DNA of 8,856 bases, taken from contig SVIK01000064.1 of NCBI GenBank assembly GCA_015069525.1, positions 1-8,856 on the forward strand, given 5' to 3'. The notes under the pieces were generated by a model. The model worked only from the letters and a program-made list of their open reading frames with translations. It was not told where the DNA came from and did no database searches. This document shows positions 1 through 6,955 of this stretch, in pieces. A program made the position numbers and the translations under genes. Within the stretch, counting starts at the first letter, position 1, and every line of letters begins with the position of its first letter. This DNA comes from Clostridiales bacterium (GTDB lineage: Bacteria > Bacillota > Clostridia > Christensenellales > Borkfalkiaceae).

Positions 1-4
1 TTGC

Positions 5-45
5 GGAACGCTTGAATTAGCAAGGGTTCACGCGAGTTGCGAGAA
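5..45 (+). repeat. Composite repeat, left copy
   Basis: A 41-base segment starting GGAACGCTTGAATTAG and ending TTGCGAGAA recurs at 183-222 with a single-base difference (one extra C at position 11). Downstream of each copy lies a different filler, then a hairpin, then the shared 12-mer CGTGGGGTGGAA (161-172 and 256-267). The two units therefore share both borders but differ in their centres. The left unit also contains an 8-bp hairpin at 89-107 (TTTGTCGC / GCGACAAA). I do not recognise the family; an interspersed intergenic repeat is the best description. Confidence 0.8.
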
Positions 46-138
46 GAAACAAGGAAAGAAAAGACGAATTGTAGGCGAGCAACGAAGCTTTGTCGCCACG
101 CGACAAAATGCCTTTCTCTGCGCTGATATTATTTACGA

Positions 139-160
139 TACCCAATGTGGGTGCTTTTTT
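139..160 (+). terminator. Possible short plus-strand terminator
   Basis: A 5-bp stem ACCCA/TGGGT (140-144 and 148-152) with a 3-base loop is followed by GC and six T's (155-160). The stem is short, so this could be a structural part of the repeat unit rather than a working terminator. Confidence 0.35.
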
Positions 161-182
161 CGTGGGGTGGAAAGGTTTTGCA

Positions 183-222
183 GGAACGTTGAATTAGCAA
201 GGGTTCACGCGAGTTGCGAGAA
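183..222 (+). repeat. Composite repeat, right copy
   Basis: This is the second copy of the 40/41-base repeat at 5-45, in direct orientation. The copy starts GGAACGTT, and the unit it opens ends at 284 with the reverse complement AACGTTCC, so this unit of about 100 bases is bounded by 8-base inverted ends. Its right half forms most of the minus-strand small RNA and terminator at 222-297. Confidence 0.8.
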
Positions 223-297
223 AAAAAGAAAAACCACGCCGGCTGTTAAGCAAGACGTGGGGTGGAACGTTCGCGAAACGTTCCTGACTTAATGTCA
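222..297 (-). ncRNA. Candidate small RNA C (minus strand)
   Basis: From the start predicted by the promoter at 304-332, the RNA contains a perfect hairpin (GGAACGTT at 284-277 with AACGTTCC at 271-264, 5-base loop). A second hairpin follows, CCACGTC (260-254) with GGCGTGG (240-234), seven pairs including one U-G. It is followed at once by five T's, a C and seven T's (233-221), a convincing intrinsic terminator. The product would be about 70-75 nt. No open reading frame of note lies in it. Promoter, hairpins and terminator are seen directly; that it is a functional RNA is inference. I do not recognise an Rfam family. Confidence 0.55.
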
Positions 298-303
298 ATA
301 AAA

Positions 304-332
304 ATTATAAGCAGTTTTTTTAATAAAGTCAA
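304..332 (-). promoter_or_regulatory. Promoter of small RNA C
   Basis: On the minus strand TTGACT (332-327) is separated by exactly 17 bases from a perfect TATAAT (309-304). This is a near-consensus housekeeping sigma promoter. It drives transcription leftward from about position 297 into a region with no convincing protein gene. Confidence 0.75.
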
Positions 333-350
333 GCATTTTTAAGAAAAAAT

Positions 351-428
351 AAAAAATCGAGAAGGCCCGCGGTTACGGTCCGCCAACGAACATACATGCC
401 AACTCGATTTTTATAACCTTTCGGCTAC
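351..428 (-). ncRNA. Candidate small RNA B (minus strand)
   Basis: The predicted transcript of about 78 nt opens with a small GAAA-tetraloop hairpin (AGCC 426-423 with GGUU 418-415). A ten-pair closing helix follows, AAAAAUCGAG (412-403) with CUCGAUUUUU (361-352). Inside it are a symmetric UU/UU internal loop (402-401 against 363-362) and three more pairs, GGC (400-398) with GCC (366-364). An inner GCGG/CCGC hairpin occupies 383-369. The RNA ends in a U run (356-351). The closing architecture is the same as in small RNA A although the paired bases differ, which suggests a conserved fold. The family is not recognised. The ten-pair stem could also act as a plus-strand terminator. Confidence 0.6.
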
Positions 429-434
429 AATATT

Positions 435-463
435 ATTATGACTCAAAAAATAAGAAAAGTCAA
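435..463 (-). promoter_or_regulatory. Promoter of small RNA B
   Basis: On the minus strand TTGACT (463-458), a 17-base spacer and CATAAT (440-435). The -35 hexamer and spacing are identical to those of the promoters of small RNAs A and C. Confidence 0.7.
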
Positions 464-547
464 CTATTTTTTAGAAAAATAAAATGGCTAAGTGATAATT
501 GTGGATTGGCTTGCGGTACGATAAAAATAATTACAAAAACGAGCAAT

Positions 548-613
548 AAAAAAGAGAGAAGCGATTCTGTCCTTTCGACTATTCCTTGCAAGCAAGGCCA
601 ACGCAACTCTCTT
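548..613 (-). ncRNA. Candidate small RNA A (minus strand)
   Basis: The predicted 66-nt transcript is almost entirely enclosed in one structure. AAGAGAG (613-607) pairs with CUCUCUU (558-552), then a UU/UU internal loop (606-605 against 560-559), then GCG (604-602) with CGC (563-561). Two inner hairpins sit within: CCUUG/CAAGG around a four-base loop (597-584) and GUC/GAC around GAAAG (579-569). The closing helix runs directly into six U's (553-548), so the RNA supplies its own terminator. The promoter predicts the 5' end at the first paired base. The fold parallels small RNA B. No protein is encoded. The family is not recognised, and the function is unknown. Confidence 0.65.
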
Positions 614-619
614 GAATAT

Positions 620-648
620 AGTATAATCGATATTTTACTATAAGTCAA
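620..648 (-). promoter_or_regulatory. Promoter of small RNA A
   Basis: On the minus strand TTGACT (648-643), a 17-base spacer and TATACT (625-620). The start predicted about seven bases downstream is near 613, exactly where the closing helix of small RNA A begins. Confidence 0.75.
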
Positions 649-685
649 CAACTTTTCAGCGATAGATAATAGATTGTTTAAAAAC

Positions 686-714
686 TTGCCATTTTTCGCA
701 ATTTGTGCTATAAT
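686..714 (+). promoter_or_regulatory. Promoter of the HD hydrolase gene
   Basis: TTGCCA (686-691), a 17-base spacer and a perfect TATAAT (709-714) preceded by TGC, which makes an extended -10. The start should fall near 721, leaving a leader of about 20 bases before the ATG at 741. It diverges from the promoter of small RNA A. Confidence 0.8.
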
Positions 715-740
715 AAAACAAAAATTTTTGAGAAAAGAAT

Positions 741-1340
741 ATGGATAAAGAAAGATTTGCAAAACAACTCGCTTTTATTTTAGAGGCGGATAAGGAAAAA
801 GAGATTTATAGACAAACGCATTTGACGGGCTATAAACGCCAAGAAAACGACGCCGAACACGCTTGGCATATGGCGCTCATGATTTATTTACTCAAAGAAT
901 ATGCCAACGAAGAATTTGACGTTGCAAAAGCGATGGTGATGGCGCTTATCCACGATATCGTGGAAATCGACGCGGGGGATACGTACGCGTACGATGCGGA
1001 GGCACTTGCCTCGCAGGCAGAACGGGAAGAAAAGGCGGCAAAGCGAATTTTCGGTTTGCTCCCCGACGAGCAAAAGGAGGAAATGCTTGCGCTTTTCAAT
1101 GAATTCGAACAAAACGAAACGCCTGAGGCGAAATTCGCCCACGCGATAGATAATTTCCAACCGCTTATTTTAAACGACGCGAATAATGGTGGAGATTGGC
1201 TTGCGCATAACGTAAAAAAATCGCAAGTAATTAAACGGCAACAAAAAAGTGAACTCGGCTCGAAAGAAATTTGGGCGTATACGAAAAAGCTTATCGACAA
1301 AAACGTGGAAAACGGATACATTACCAACGACGACGAATAA
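741..1340 (+). CDS. HD-domain hydrolase (YfbR/HDDC2-like 5'-nucleotidase)
   Basis: The 199-residue protein has the metal-binding pattern of the HD superfamily: His40 in an ENDAEH-AWHMAL helix, the His71-Asp72 pair in LIHDIVEID, and a later Asp137 in HAIDNFQPL. The ENDAEH and HDIVEIDAGD blocks are characteristic of the HD_3 group that includes YfbR/HDDC2 5'-deoxynucleotidases, which remove phosphate from (deoxy)nucleoside monophosphates. The length fits that family (about 190-200 residues). The protein has no signal or membrane segment and should be cytoplasmic. The ribosome site is poor (GAGAAAAG just upstream), but the promoter position and family length support this start. It is a single-gene unit with its own promoter and terminator. 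The exact substrate is not fixed by sequence. Confidence 0.85.
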   Translation: MDKERFAKQLAFILEADKEKEIYRQTHLTGYKRQENDAEHAWHMALMIYLLKEYANEEFDVAKAMVMALIHDIVEIDAGDTYAYDAEALASQAEREEKAAKRIFGLLPDEQKEEMLALFNEFEQNETPEAKFAHAIDNFQPLILNDANNGGDWLAHNVKKSQVIKRQQKSELGSKEIWAYTKKLIDKNVENGYITNDDE

Positions 1341-1347
1341 TGATTTA

Positions 1348-1383
1348 ACGGACGACATGCGAAAGTGCATGTCGCCCGTTTTT
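1348..1383 (+). terminator. Terminator after the HD hydrolase gene
   Basis: A 13-base stem with one A/C mismatch (1348-1360 with 1367-1379, containing GACATGC) and a 6-base loop is followed by five T's (1379-1383). It starts eight bases after the stop codon. It lies between two converging genes but lacks a T run in the other direction, so it should mainly serve the plus strand. Confidence 0.85.
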
Positions 1384-1384
1384 A

Positions 1385-2089
1385 TTATCCCTGTCTACGT
1401 GCTAAAACTTTGCCCGTTTCGCCGTTCATTAAAAAGGCGGTCACGTTGCCGTTTCTATCGATGACTCCGATGTAATAATAAGGGGAATCTTCACAAAGCA
1501 GGCGTAGATAAATTTCGCCGGCAAAGCCGTATTTGTCGGTGAGGTTGGTAAACAATTCGCTTTCCGCTTCTCGCAGTTTGGCAAGCGCTTCTTTGGGGGA
1601 TAGCGTTGTTTCCGTTCTTACCGAAAGGGCAGAAAGACAAACTTCTTCTTCGCCGTAAACGATAGCGCAATCAATTTTGGTAAGCTTGGAAACGTCAAGG
1701 GTGCAGGAATAATAATATTCCGCTTTTACGTTATCGTAAGACATTTCTCCGCCGTATTCTTTGCCGTTCACAGTAAAGGAAAGTGTACAGTTTTTATTCC
1801 CTGAGGGAGCGAGGAAATGCATTTCCGTTCGCTTTTCCGTTTCTCTTTTAATGCCGTCGGTGGAATAGGGGTATTCTTTTTCAAGCGAATATATACGCAA
1901 GCAAAAATCTTCCGTTTCCGCGACGAAAATATTATCTCGTAGCTCCGAAACGTATGAAAAATAATCTACCTTTTCCTTACAGCCCGAGAAAAAGAAAGCA
2001 GAGAAAATGACGCAAAAAATCAAGGTGAGATGCAAAAAGCGTTTTGTCGGTTGTGAAAAGCGGTTCCTCTTATCAAAATACGTTCCCAT
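1385..2089 (-). CDS. Putative lipoprotein of unknown function
   Basis: The 234-residue product has a basic N-terminus, a hydrophobic stretch (about residues 20-34) and a lipobox-like FFSGC with Cys37. It should therefore be lipid-anchored on the outer face of the membrane. The rest is a mature domain of about 200 residues, rich in charged and beta-prone segments. Near the C-terminus a segment YYIGVIDRNGNVTAFLMNGETGKVLA resembles a small beta-sheet domain. I do not recognise the family. An upstream ATG at 2122 would add 11 residues, but a TATAAT (2101-2096) lies between the two ATGs and would start transcription at or next to the ATG at 2089, so the shorter form is preferred. No ribosome binding site precedes either start. 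The gene is divergent from the guaB operon and converges on the HD gene. Confidence 0.7.
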   Translation of the reverse strand: MGTYFDKRNRFSQPTKRFLHLTLIFCVIFSAFFFSGCKEKVDYFSYVSELRDNIFVAETEDFCLRIYSLEKEYPYSTDGIKRETEKRTEMHFLAPSGNKNCTLSFTVNGKEYGGEMSYDNVKAEYYYSCTLDVSKLTKIDCAIVYGEEEVCLSALSVRTETTLSPKEALAKLREAESELFTNLTDKYGFAGEIYLRLLCEDSPYYYIGVIDRNGNVTAFLMNGETGKVLARRQG

Positions 2090-2095
2090 ATGCCT

Positions 2096-2101
2096 ATTAT
2101 A
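2096..2101 (-). promoter_or_regulatory. -10 element of the lipoprotein gene
   Basis: A perfect TATAAT on the minus strand lies seven bases upstream of the ATG at 2089, so transcription would begin at the start codon. No good -35 is seen 16-18 bases further up, which lowers confidence. Confidence 0.4.
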
Positions 2102-2146
2102 TGAAAAAAAGATTGCAAACATGACGGATAAAATTCGTTCATACAG

Positions 2147-2175
2147 TTGATTTTTTATTTTGAATGTGCTAAAAT
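2147..2175 (+). promoter_or_regulatory. Promoter of the guaB operon
   Basis: TTGATT (2147-2152), a 17-base spacer and TAAAAT (2170-2175) preceded by TGC (extended -10). The predicted start is near 2182, and a strong GGAGGAG ribosome site follows at about 2191-2197. No guanine riboswitch or other long leader fits in the short space before the first gene. Confidence 0.7.
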
Positions 2176-2203
2176 AGTATAAATATAGTAGGAGGAGTGT
2201 TTT

Positions 2204-2803
2204 ATGCGCGCGGATAAAGTGATTTTACGTACCATACTGACGACGTTTTTATCCGTTGTCGTGCTCTTCGGGACGATGCTCCTTATGCTGTATTTGTTCT
2301 TTCCTGGCACGCTTATGGGGATTACGTACGACTTAGGAATGGAGGAGTCGAGCATGAACAACGCTCGCCGTGCCTACAACCGTACGGACGACGTGTACTA
2401 TATCGCAACTGCGTTTGAAACGGCAACGGAAGTAGAGGACGTGGAACGCATTGAAGAATATGGGCAATTGCTTATAAAAGACAACGAATTTGCCGATTAT
2501 TGCGAATTGCGAAACGGCAAGATTGATAAAAATGAAATCTCGATTACGTACGAACAATACGTTTATGGACAAGTAGTGATGTCGCAATATTCCCAAGGTA
2601 AAAAAGGGTTGGCAATCGACACGGCGTTCCATTGTTTAGAAGGCGAATTGGTAAAGAACGACCCAATGGCGATATTATATTTGACCGCTATTCAAGTGAA
2701 GGACGTAGAAACGATTACCGCTATTGAAAAGTTGATAACGGAAAACAATCTTGCGGAAAGTCAGCATTGGAAAGAGCTTTCTGCATTAAAAAACAACCAA
2801 TGA
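2204..2803 (+). CDS. Membrane-anchored helical protein, unknown
   Basis: The 199-residue product has a short basic start, one long hydrophobic segment (about residues 10-34) and then a soluble domain of about 165 residues. The uncleaved segment suggests an N-terminal anchor with the C-terminal domain outside the membrane. The domain is mostly predicted helix. Paired-helix stretches (for example around residues 60-90, 115-145 and 150-195) look TPR-like but carry no clear TPR signature. The start is set by GGAGGAG eight bases or so upstream. It is the first gene after the operon promoter, with only 36 bases before guaB and no terminator between, so it is probably cotranscribed with the guanine genes. 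I do not recognise the family and assign no function. Confidence 0.75.
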   Translation: MRADKVILRTILTTFLSVVVLFGTMLLMLYLFFPGTLMGITYDLGMEESSMNNARRAYNRTDDVYYIATAFETATEVEDVERIEEYGQLLIKDNEFADYCELRNGKIDKNEISITYEQYVYGQVVMSQYSQGKKGLAIDTAFHCLEGELVKNDPMAILYLTAIQVKDVETITAIEKLITENNLAESQHWKELSALKNNQ

Positions 2804-4294
<1,491 letters not shown>

Positions 4295-4305
4295 TAGGTA
4301 TTTTT

Positions 4306-4908
4306 ATGAATATAGTTTGTTTGGATTTGGAAGGCGTTTTGGTGCCTGAAATTTGGATTGCTTTTGCAAAAGCGAGTGGCATACCCGAGCTTACGAAAAC
4401 GACGCGGGACGAGCCTGATTACGATAAGCTTATGAAATGGCGTTTAGGGGTTTTGAAGGAGCATAATTTAGGGCTCAACGAAATCCGCGCGATTATCGAA
4501 AAAATCGAACCGCTCGACGGCGCGAAAGCGTTTTTAGACGAGCTTCGTAAACTTACGCAAGTAATTATTATCAGCGATACGTTTACGCAGTTTGGTATGC
4601 CTCTTATGGCAAAGCTCGGTTATCCAATGCTGATGTGCAACACGTTAGAAGTTGCGGAAAACGGAGAAATTACGGGCTATAAAATGCGCGTAGAGAAATC
4701 GAAATTCGCCACGGTAAAAGCGTTGCAGTCGATTGGCTACGATACGATTGCCGCGGGAGATAGCTATAACGATTTAGGCATGATTAAAGCAAGCAAGGCA
4801 GGTTTCTTGTTCAAGAGTACGGACAAAATCAAGGCGGATAATCCTGAATTGCCCGCGTTTGAGGAATATGATGAACTGCTTTCGGCAATTAAAGCCGTAT
4901 TAGATTGA
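4306..4908 (+). CDS. thrH: ThrH-type HAD phosphatase / phosphotransferase
   Basis: The protein (200 residues) closely resembles ThrH of Pseudomonas, a HAD enzyme described as a phosphoserine phosphatase that can also transfer phosphate to homoserine. HAD motif I is DLEGVLVPE with nucleophile Asp7 and Glu9 at the second acidic position, as in ThrH. PEIWIAFA and TTRDEPDYDKLMKWRL match the ThrH cap region. Motif II is Ser90 in IISDTF, motif III is a Lys near 131-133, and motif IV is AAGDSYND (149-156). The ribosome site is weak (AATAGG), with the start 11 bases after guaB, so translation may be coupled. Placement between guaB and guaA is unexpected for an amino-acid enzyme. The family call is firm; substrate is inferred only from the family. 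Confidence 0.88.
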   Translation: MNIVCLDLEGVLVPEIWIAFAKASGIPELTKTTRDEPDYDKLMKWRLGVLKEHNLGLNEIRAIIEKIEPLDGAKAFLDELRKLTQVIIISDTFTQFGMPLMAKLGYPMLMCNTLEVAENGEITGYKMRVEKSKFATVKALQSIGYDTIAAGDSYNDLGMIKASKAGFLFKSTDKIKADNPELPAFEEYDELLSAIKAVLD

Positions 4909-4936
4909 CACATTTTTAATTTAGGAGAATAAATAT

Positions 4937-5917
4937 ATGGAAAACAACGTACGTCCCGAAAGTATGGCACGTATCAACACCAAGGCACTCGCAGACGCGT
5001 TTATTGAAGAACAAGTTGCGCTCGTTCGTAAACAAGTAGGCGATAAGAAAGTTCTGCTTGCGCTTTCGGGTGGGGTAGACTCTTCCGTAGTGGCTGCATT
5101 GCTCATTAAAGCCGTAGGCAAACAACTTGTTTGCGTGCACGTAAACCACGGGCTTATGCGTAAAGGCGAAAGCGAACAAGTTATCGAGGTTTTCGAAAAG
5201 CAACTCGACGCAAATCTTATCTACGTAGACGCAACCGAACGTTTCTTAGGCCTTTTGGCGGGTGTAGAAGAACCTGAAAAGAAGCGTAAGATTATCGGTG
5301 GCGAATTCATTAAAGTGTTTGATGAAGAAGCAAGTAAGCTTGAAGGGATTTCTTTCCTTGCACAAGGCACGATTTATCCCGACATTTTGGAAAGTGACGG
5401 CGTAAAGGCACACCACAACGTTGGTGGTCTTCCCGAAGATATGCAATTCGAGCTTGTTGAACCGTTGAAATTCCTTTATAAAGACGAAGTTCGCGTGGTG
5501 GGTAGCGCGCTCGGTTTGCCCGACAATATGGTATATCGTCAACCGTTCCCTGGCCCTGGTCTTGGCGTGCGCGTACTCGGTGCAATTACGCGTGATAGAT
5601 TGGAAGCAGTACGCGAATCGGACGCAATTTTGCGTGAAGAATTTGCAAAAGCAGGCTTGGAGGGCAAAGTATGGCAATACTTTACGGCTGTGCCCAACTT
5701 CCGTTCTGTTGGCGTAAAGAACGGCAAACGTACGTATGCGTATCCCGTCATTATCCGTGCGGTAAACACGGTGGACGCTATGACGGCGACGATTGAACCT
5801 ATTCCGTACGAACTTTTGAATAAGATTACGGCGCGTATTACGACGGAAGTGGAAAACGTTAACCGCGTGTTGTACGATTTGACACCGAAGCCTTGCGGAA
5901 CGATTGAATGGGAATAA
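4937..5917 (+). CDS. guaA: GMP synthase, ATP-pyrophosphatase subunit only
   Basis: This enzyme adenylates XMP with ATP and aminates it to GMP. The 326 residues cover only the synthetase half of bacterial GuaA: PP-loop SGGVDSS (44-50), [11 protein letters not shown] (68-78), QGTIYPD (143-149), [11 protein letters not shown] (159-169), [15 protein letters not shown] (201-215), the dimerisation domain with [14 protein letters not shown], and the GTIEWE C-terminus. The N-terminal glutamine amidotransferase domain of the usual protein (about 510 residues) is missing. This is not a visible truncation: a good ribosome site (AGGAG at about 4923-4927) precedes the ATG, and the preceding gene is an unrelated intact one. 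The usual KPPGTIEWE is KPCGTIEWE here. Motifs are bacterial rather than archaeal in style. Ammonia must come from a separate glutaminase subunit encoded elsewhere, or free in the cell. Confidence 0.95.
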   Translation: MENNVRPESMARINTKALADAFIEEQVALVRKQVGDKKVLLALSGGVDSSVVAALLIKAVGKQLVCVHVNHGLMRKGESEQVIEVFEKQLDANLIYVDATERFLGLLAGVEEPEKKRKIIGGEFIKVFDEEASKLEGISFLAQGTIYPDILESDGVKAHHNVGGLPEDMQFELVEPLKFLYKDEVRVVGSALGLPDNMVYRQPFPGPGLGVRVLGAITRDRLEAVRESDAILREEFAKAGLEGKVWQYFTAVPNFRSVGVKNGKRTYAYPVIIRAVNTVDAMTATIEPIPYELLNKITARITTEVENVNRVLYDLTPKPCGTIEWE

Positions 5918-5933
5918 TTATAAAATAGAATTT

Positions 5934-5972
5934 ATAACGGTAAGAGTGTTTTACTCTTGCCGTTATTTTATT
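5934..5972 (+). terminator. Terminator of the guaB-guaA operon
   Basis: A 14-bp stem with one G-T pair (5934-5947 with 5953-5966, core GGTAAGAGT / ACTCTTGCC) and a 5-base loop is followed by TTTTATT. It lies 16 bases after the guaA stop. Confidence 0.9.
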
Positions 5973-5991
5973 AAAAAATAGTAAAAAATAC

Positions 5992-6020
5992 TTGACAACG
6001 ATAATACTTCGTGATATGAT
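5992..6020 (+). promoter_or_regulatory. Promoter of the PadR operon
   Basis: A perfect TTGACA (5992-5997), a 17-base spacer and TATGAT (6015-6020). The predicted start is near 6027, just before the GAGGAG ribosome site (6033-6038). Confidence 0.85.
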
Positions 6021-6029
6021 GTATATCGT
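5998..6029. promoter_or_regulatory. Candidate PadR operator (dyad over the -10)
   Basis: An imperfect inverted repeat surrounds the spacer and -10: ACGATAATAC (5998-6007) and GTATATCGT (6021-6029). The halves match except for one extra A in the left half. A protein bound here would block the promoter. PadR-family repressors usually regulate their own operon through such dyads, so autoregulation is a fair inference. Confidence 0.5.
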
Positions 6030-6044
6030 AAAGAGGAGTATGTT

Positions 6045-6359
6045 ATGGAGGCACAGTTAAAAAGAGGACTTTTAGACGTATGCGTCTTGTCGGCGATTAA
6101 GGATGAGGATTCGTACGGGTATAAAATCATCAAAGACGTGAAACCTTATATCGAGCTATCGGAATCGACGTTATATACGATATTGAAACGGTTAGAACTC
6201 TCGAAGATGTTAAAGGTATATTCGGTAGAGCACGACGGACGGCTTCGTAAATACTATCATATTACGGAAGCAGGATTAAAGCGCGTGGAAGAGTTCGAAG
6301 CCGAGTGGCAAGAAGTTATGTCCATTTATCAATTTGTAATCAAGGGGGATAGTGTATGA
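6045..6359 (+). CDS. PadR-family transcriptional regulator
   Basis: The 104-residue protein is a standard short PadR repressor. It has a winged helix-turn-helix with LLDVCVLSAIKDEDSYGYKI (residues 9-28), the recognition helix SESTLYTILKRLE (39-51) and a wing with GRLRKYYHIT (65-74), then a C-terminal dimerisation helix. The start follows a good GAGGAG site. The stop overlaps the next start by four bases (ATGA), so translation is coupled. PadR regulators of this type sit with HAAS and DUF4097 proteins in many Firmicutes and probably repress the operon until a ligand or envelope signal is sensed. The ligand is unknown. Confidence 0.95.
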   Translation: MEAQLKRGLLDVCVLSAIKDEDSYGYKIIKDVKPYIELSESTLYTILKRLELSKMLKVYSVEHDGRLRKYYHITEAGLKRVEEFEAEWQEVMSIYQFVIKGDSV

Positions 6360-6955
6360 ACAAGAAAGAATATCTTGCCCAAATAAAGGCGCGATTAAAA
6401 AAATATCCAAAAAAGGACGTGGAAGAAAGACTTGCTTTTTACGGCGAAACGATTGACGATAGGATAGAAGAGGGGCTTTTACAAGCAAACGCCGTAGAGG
6501 CGATGGGTTCGGTTGACGAAATTGTGGCGCAAATCGTGGCGGAAATGCCGTCTGTAAAATCTTCGGGCAAAGTAGATAAATCGTGGCGGAAATTGCGCAC
6601 GTGGGAAATTGTGTTATTGGTGCTTGGTTCTCCTATTTGGCTTTCGCTGATTATCTCTGCATTTGCTATCGTTTTTTCTATATACGTTTCCGTTTGGGCG
6701 GTATTAATTACGCTTTGGGCAGTAGAGCTTGCCCTCGGAGCAAGCGCAATCGCGGGTGTTTTAGGAAGCCTATTCTATTTCTGTGTGGGAAGGAGTTTGC
6801 CCGCTGGGGTTGTACTTGGTGTAGGTATCGTATGCGCCGGATTGGCAATTTTTGCATTTTTTGTTTGCAAAGCGGTGACGAAAGGCATGGTGGTATTTAC
6901 CAAGAAGTTTTCCTTATGGTTAACATACTGTTTTAGAAGAAAGGAGGGCGCATAA
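6356..6955 (+). CDS. HAAS/DUF1700-family membrane protein
   Basis: The 199-residue product starts with a helical domain of about 65 residues, KKEYLAQIKARLKK with DVEERLAFYGETIDDRIEEG and then AVEAMGSVDEIVAQI, which is the HAAS/DUF1700 pattern. Hydrophobic segments follow at about 83-108, 112-142 and 150-173, and the C-terminal tail is basic (FRRKEGA). The cytoplasmic HAAS domain is thought to act as a signalling or anti-sigma-like module at the membrane; its partner here is not known. It overlaps PadR by four bases and the next gene by one base (TAATG), so all three are made as a unit. Confidence 0.9.
   Translation: MNKKEYLAQIKARLKKYPKKDVEERLAFYGETIDDRIEEGLLQANAVEAMGSVDEIVAQIVAEMPSVKSSGKVDKSWRKLRTWEIVLLVLGSPIWLSLIISAFAIVFSIYVSVWAVLITLWAVELALGASAIAGVLGSLFYFCVGRSLPAGVVLGVGIVCAGLAIFAFFVCKAVTKGMVVFTKKFSLWLTYCFRRKEGA

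Noticed and set aside
5..222. The two direct repeats considered as a CRISPR array
   Set aside because: There are only two copies of a 40-base repeat, 138 bases apart, with a structured filler, and there are no cas genes; spacing and number do not fit.
460..762. A 100-residue open frame on the minus strand
   Set aside because: It covers the promoter of the HD gene and all of small RNA A, has no ribosome site, and its translation looks like random A/T-rich sequence.
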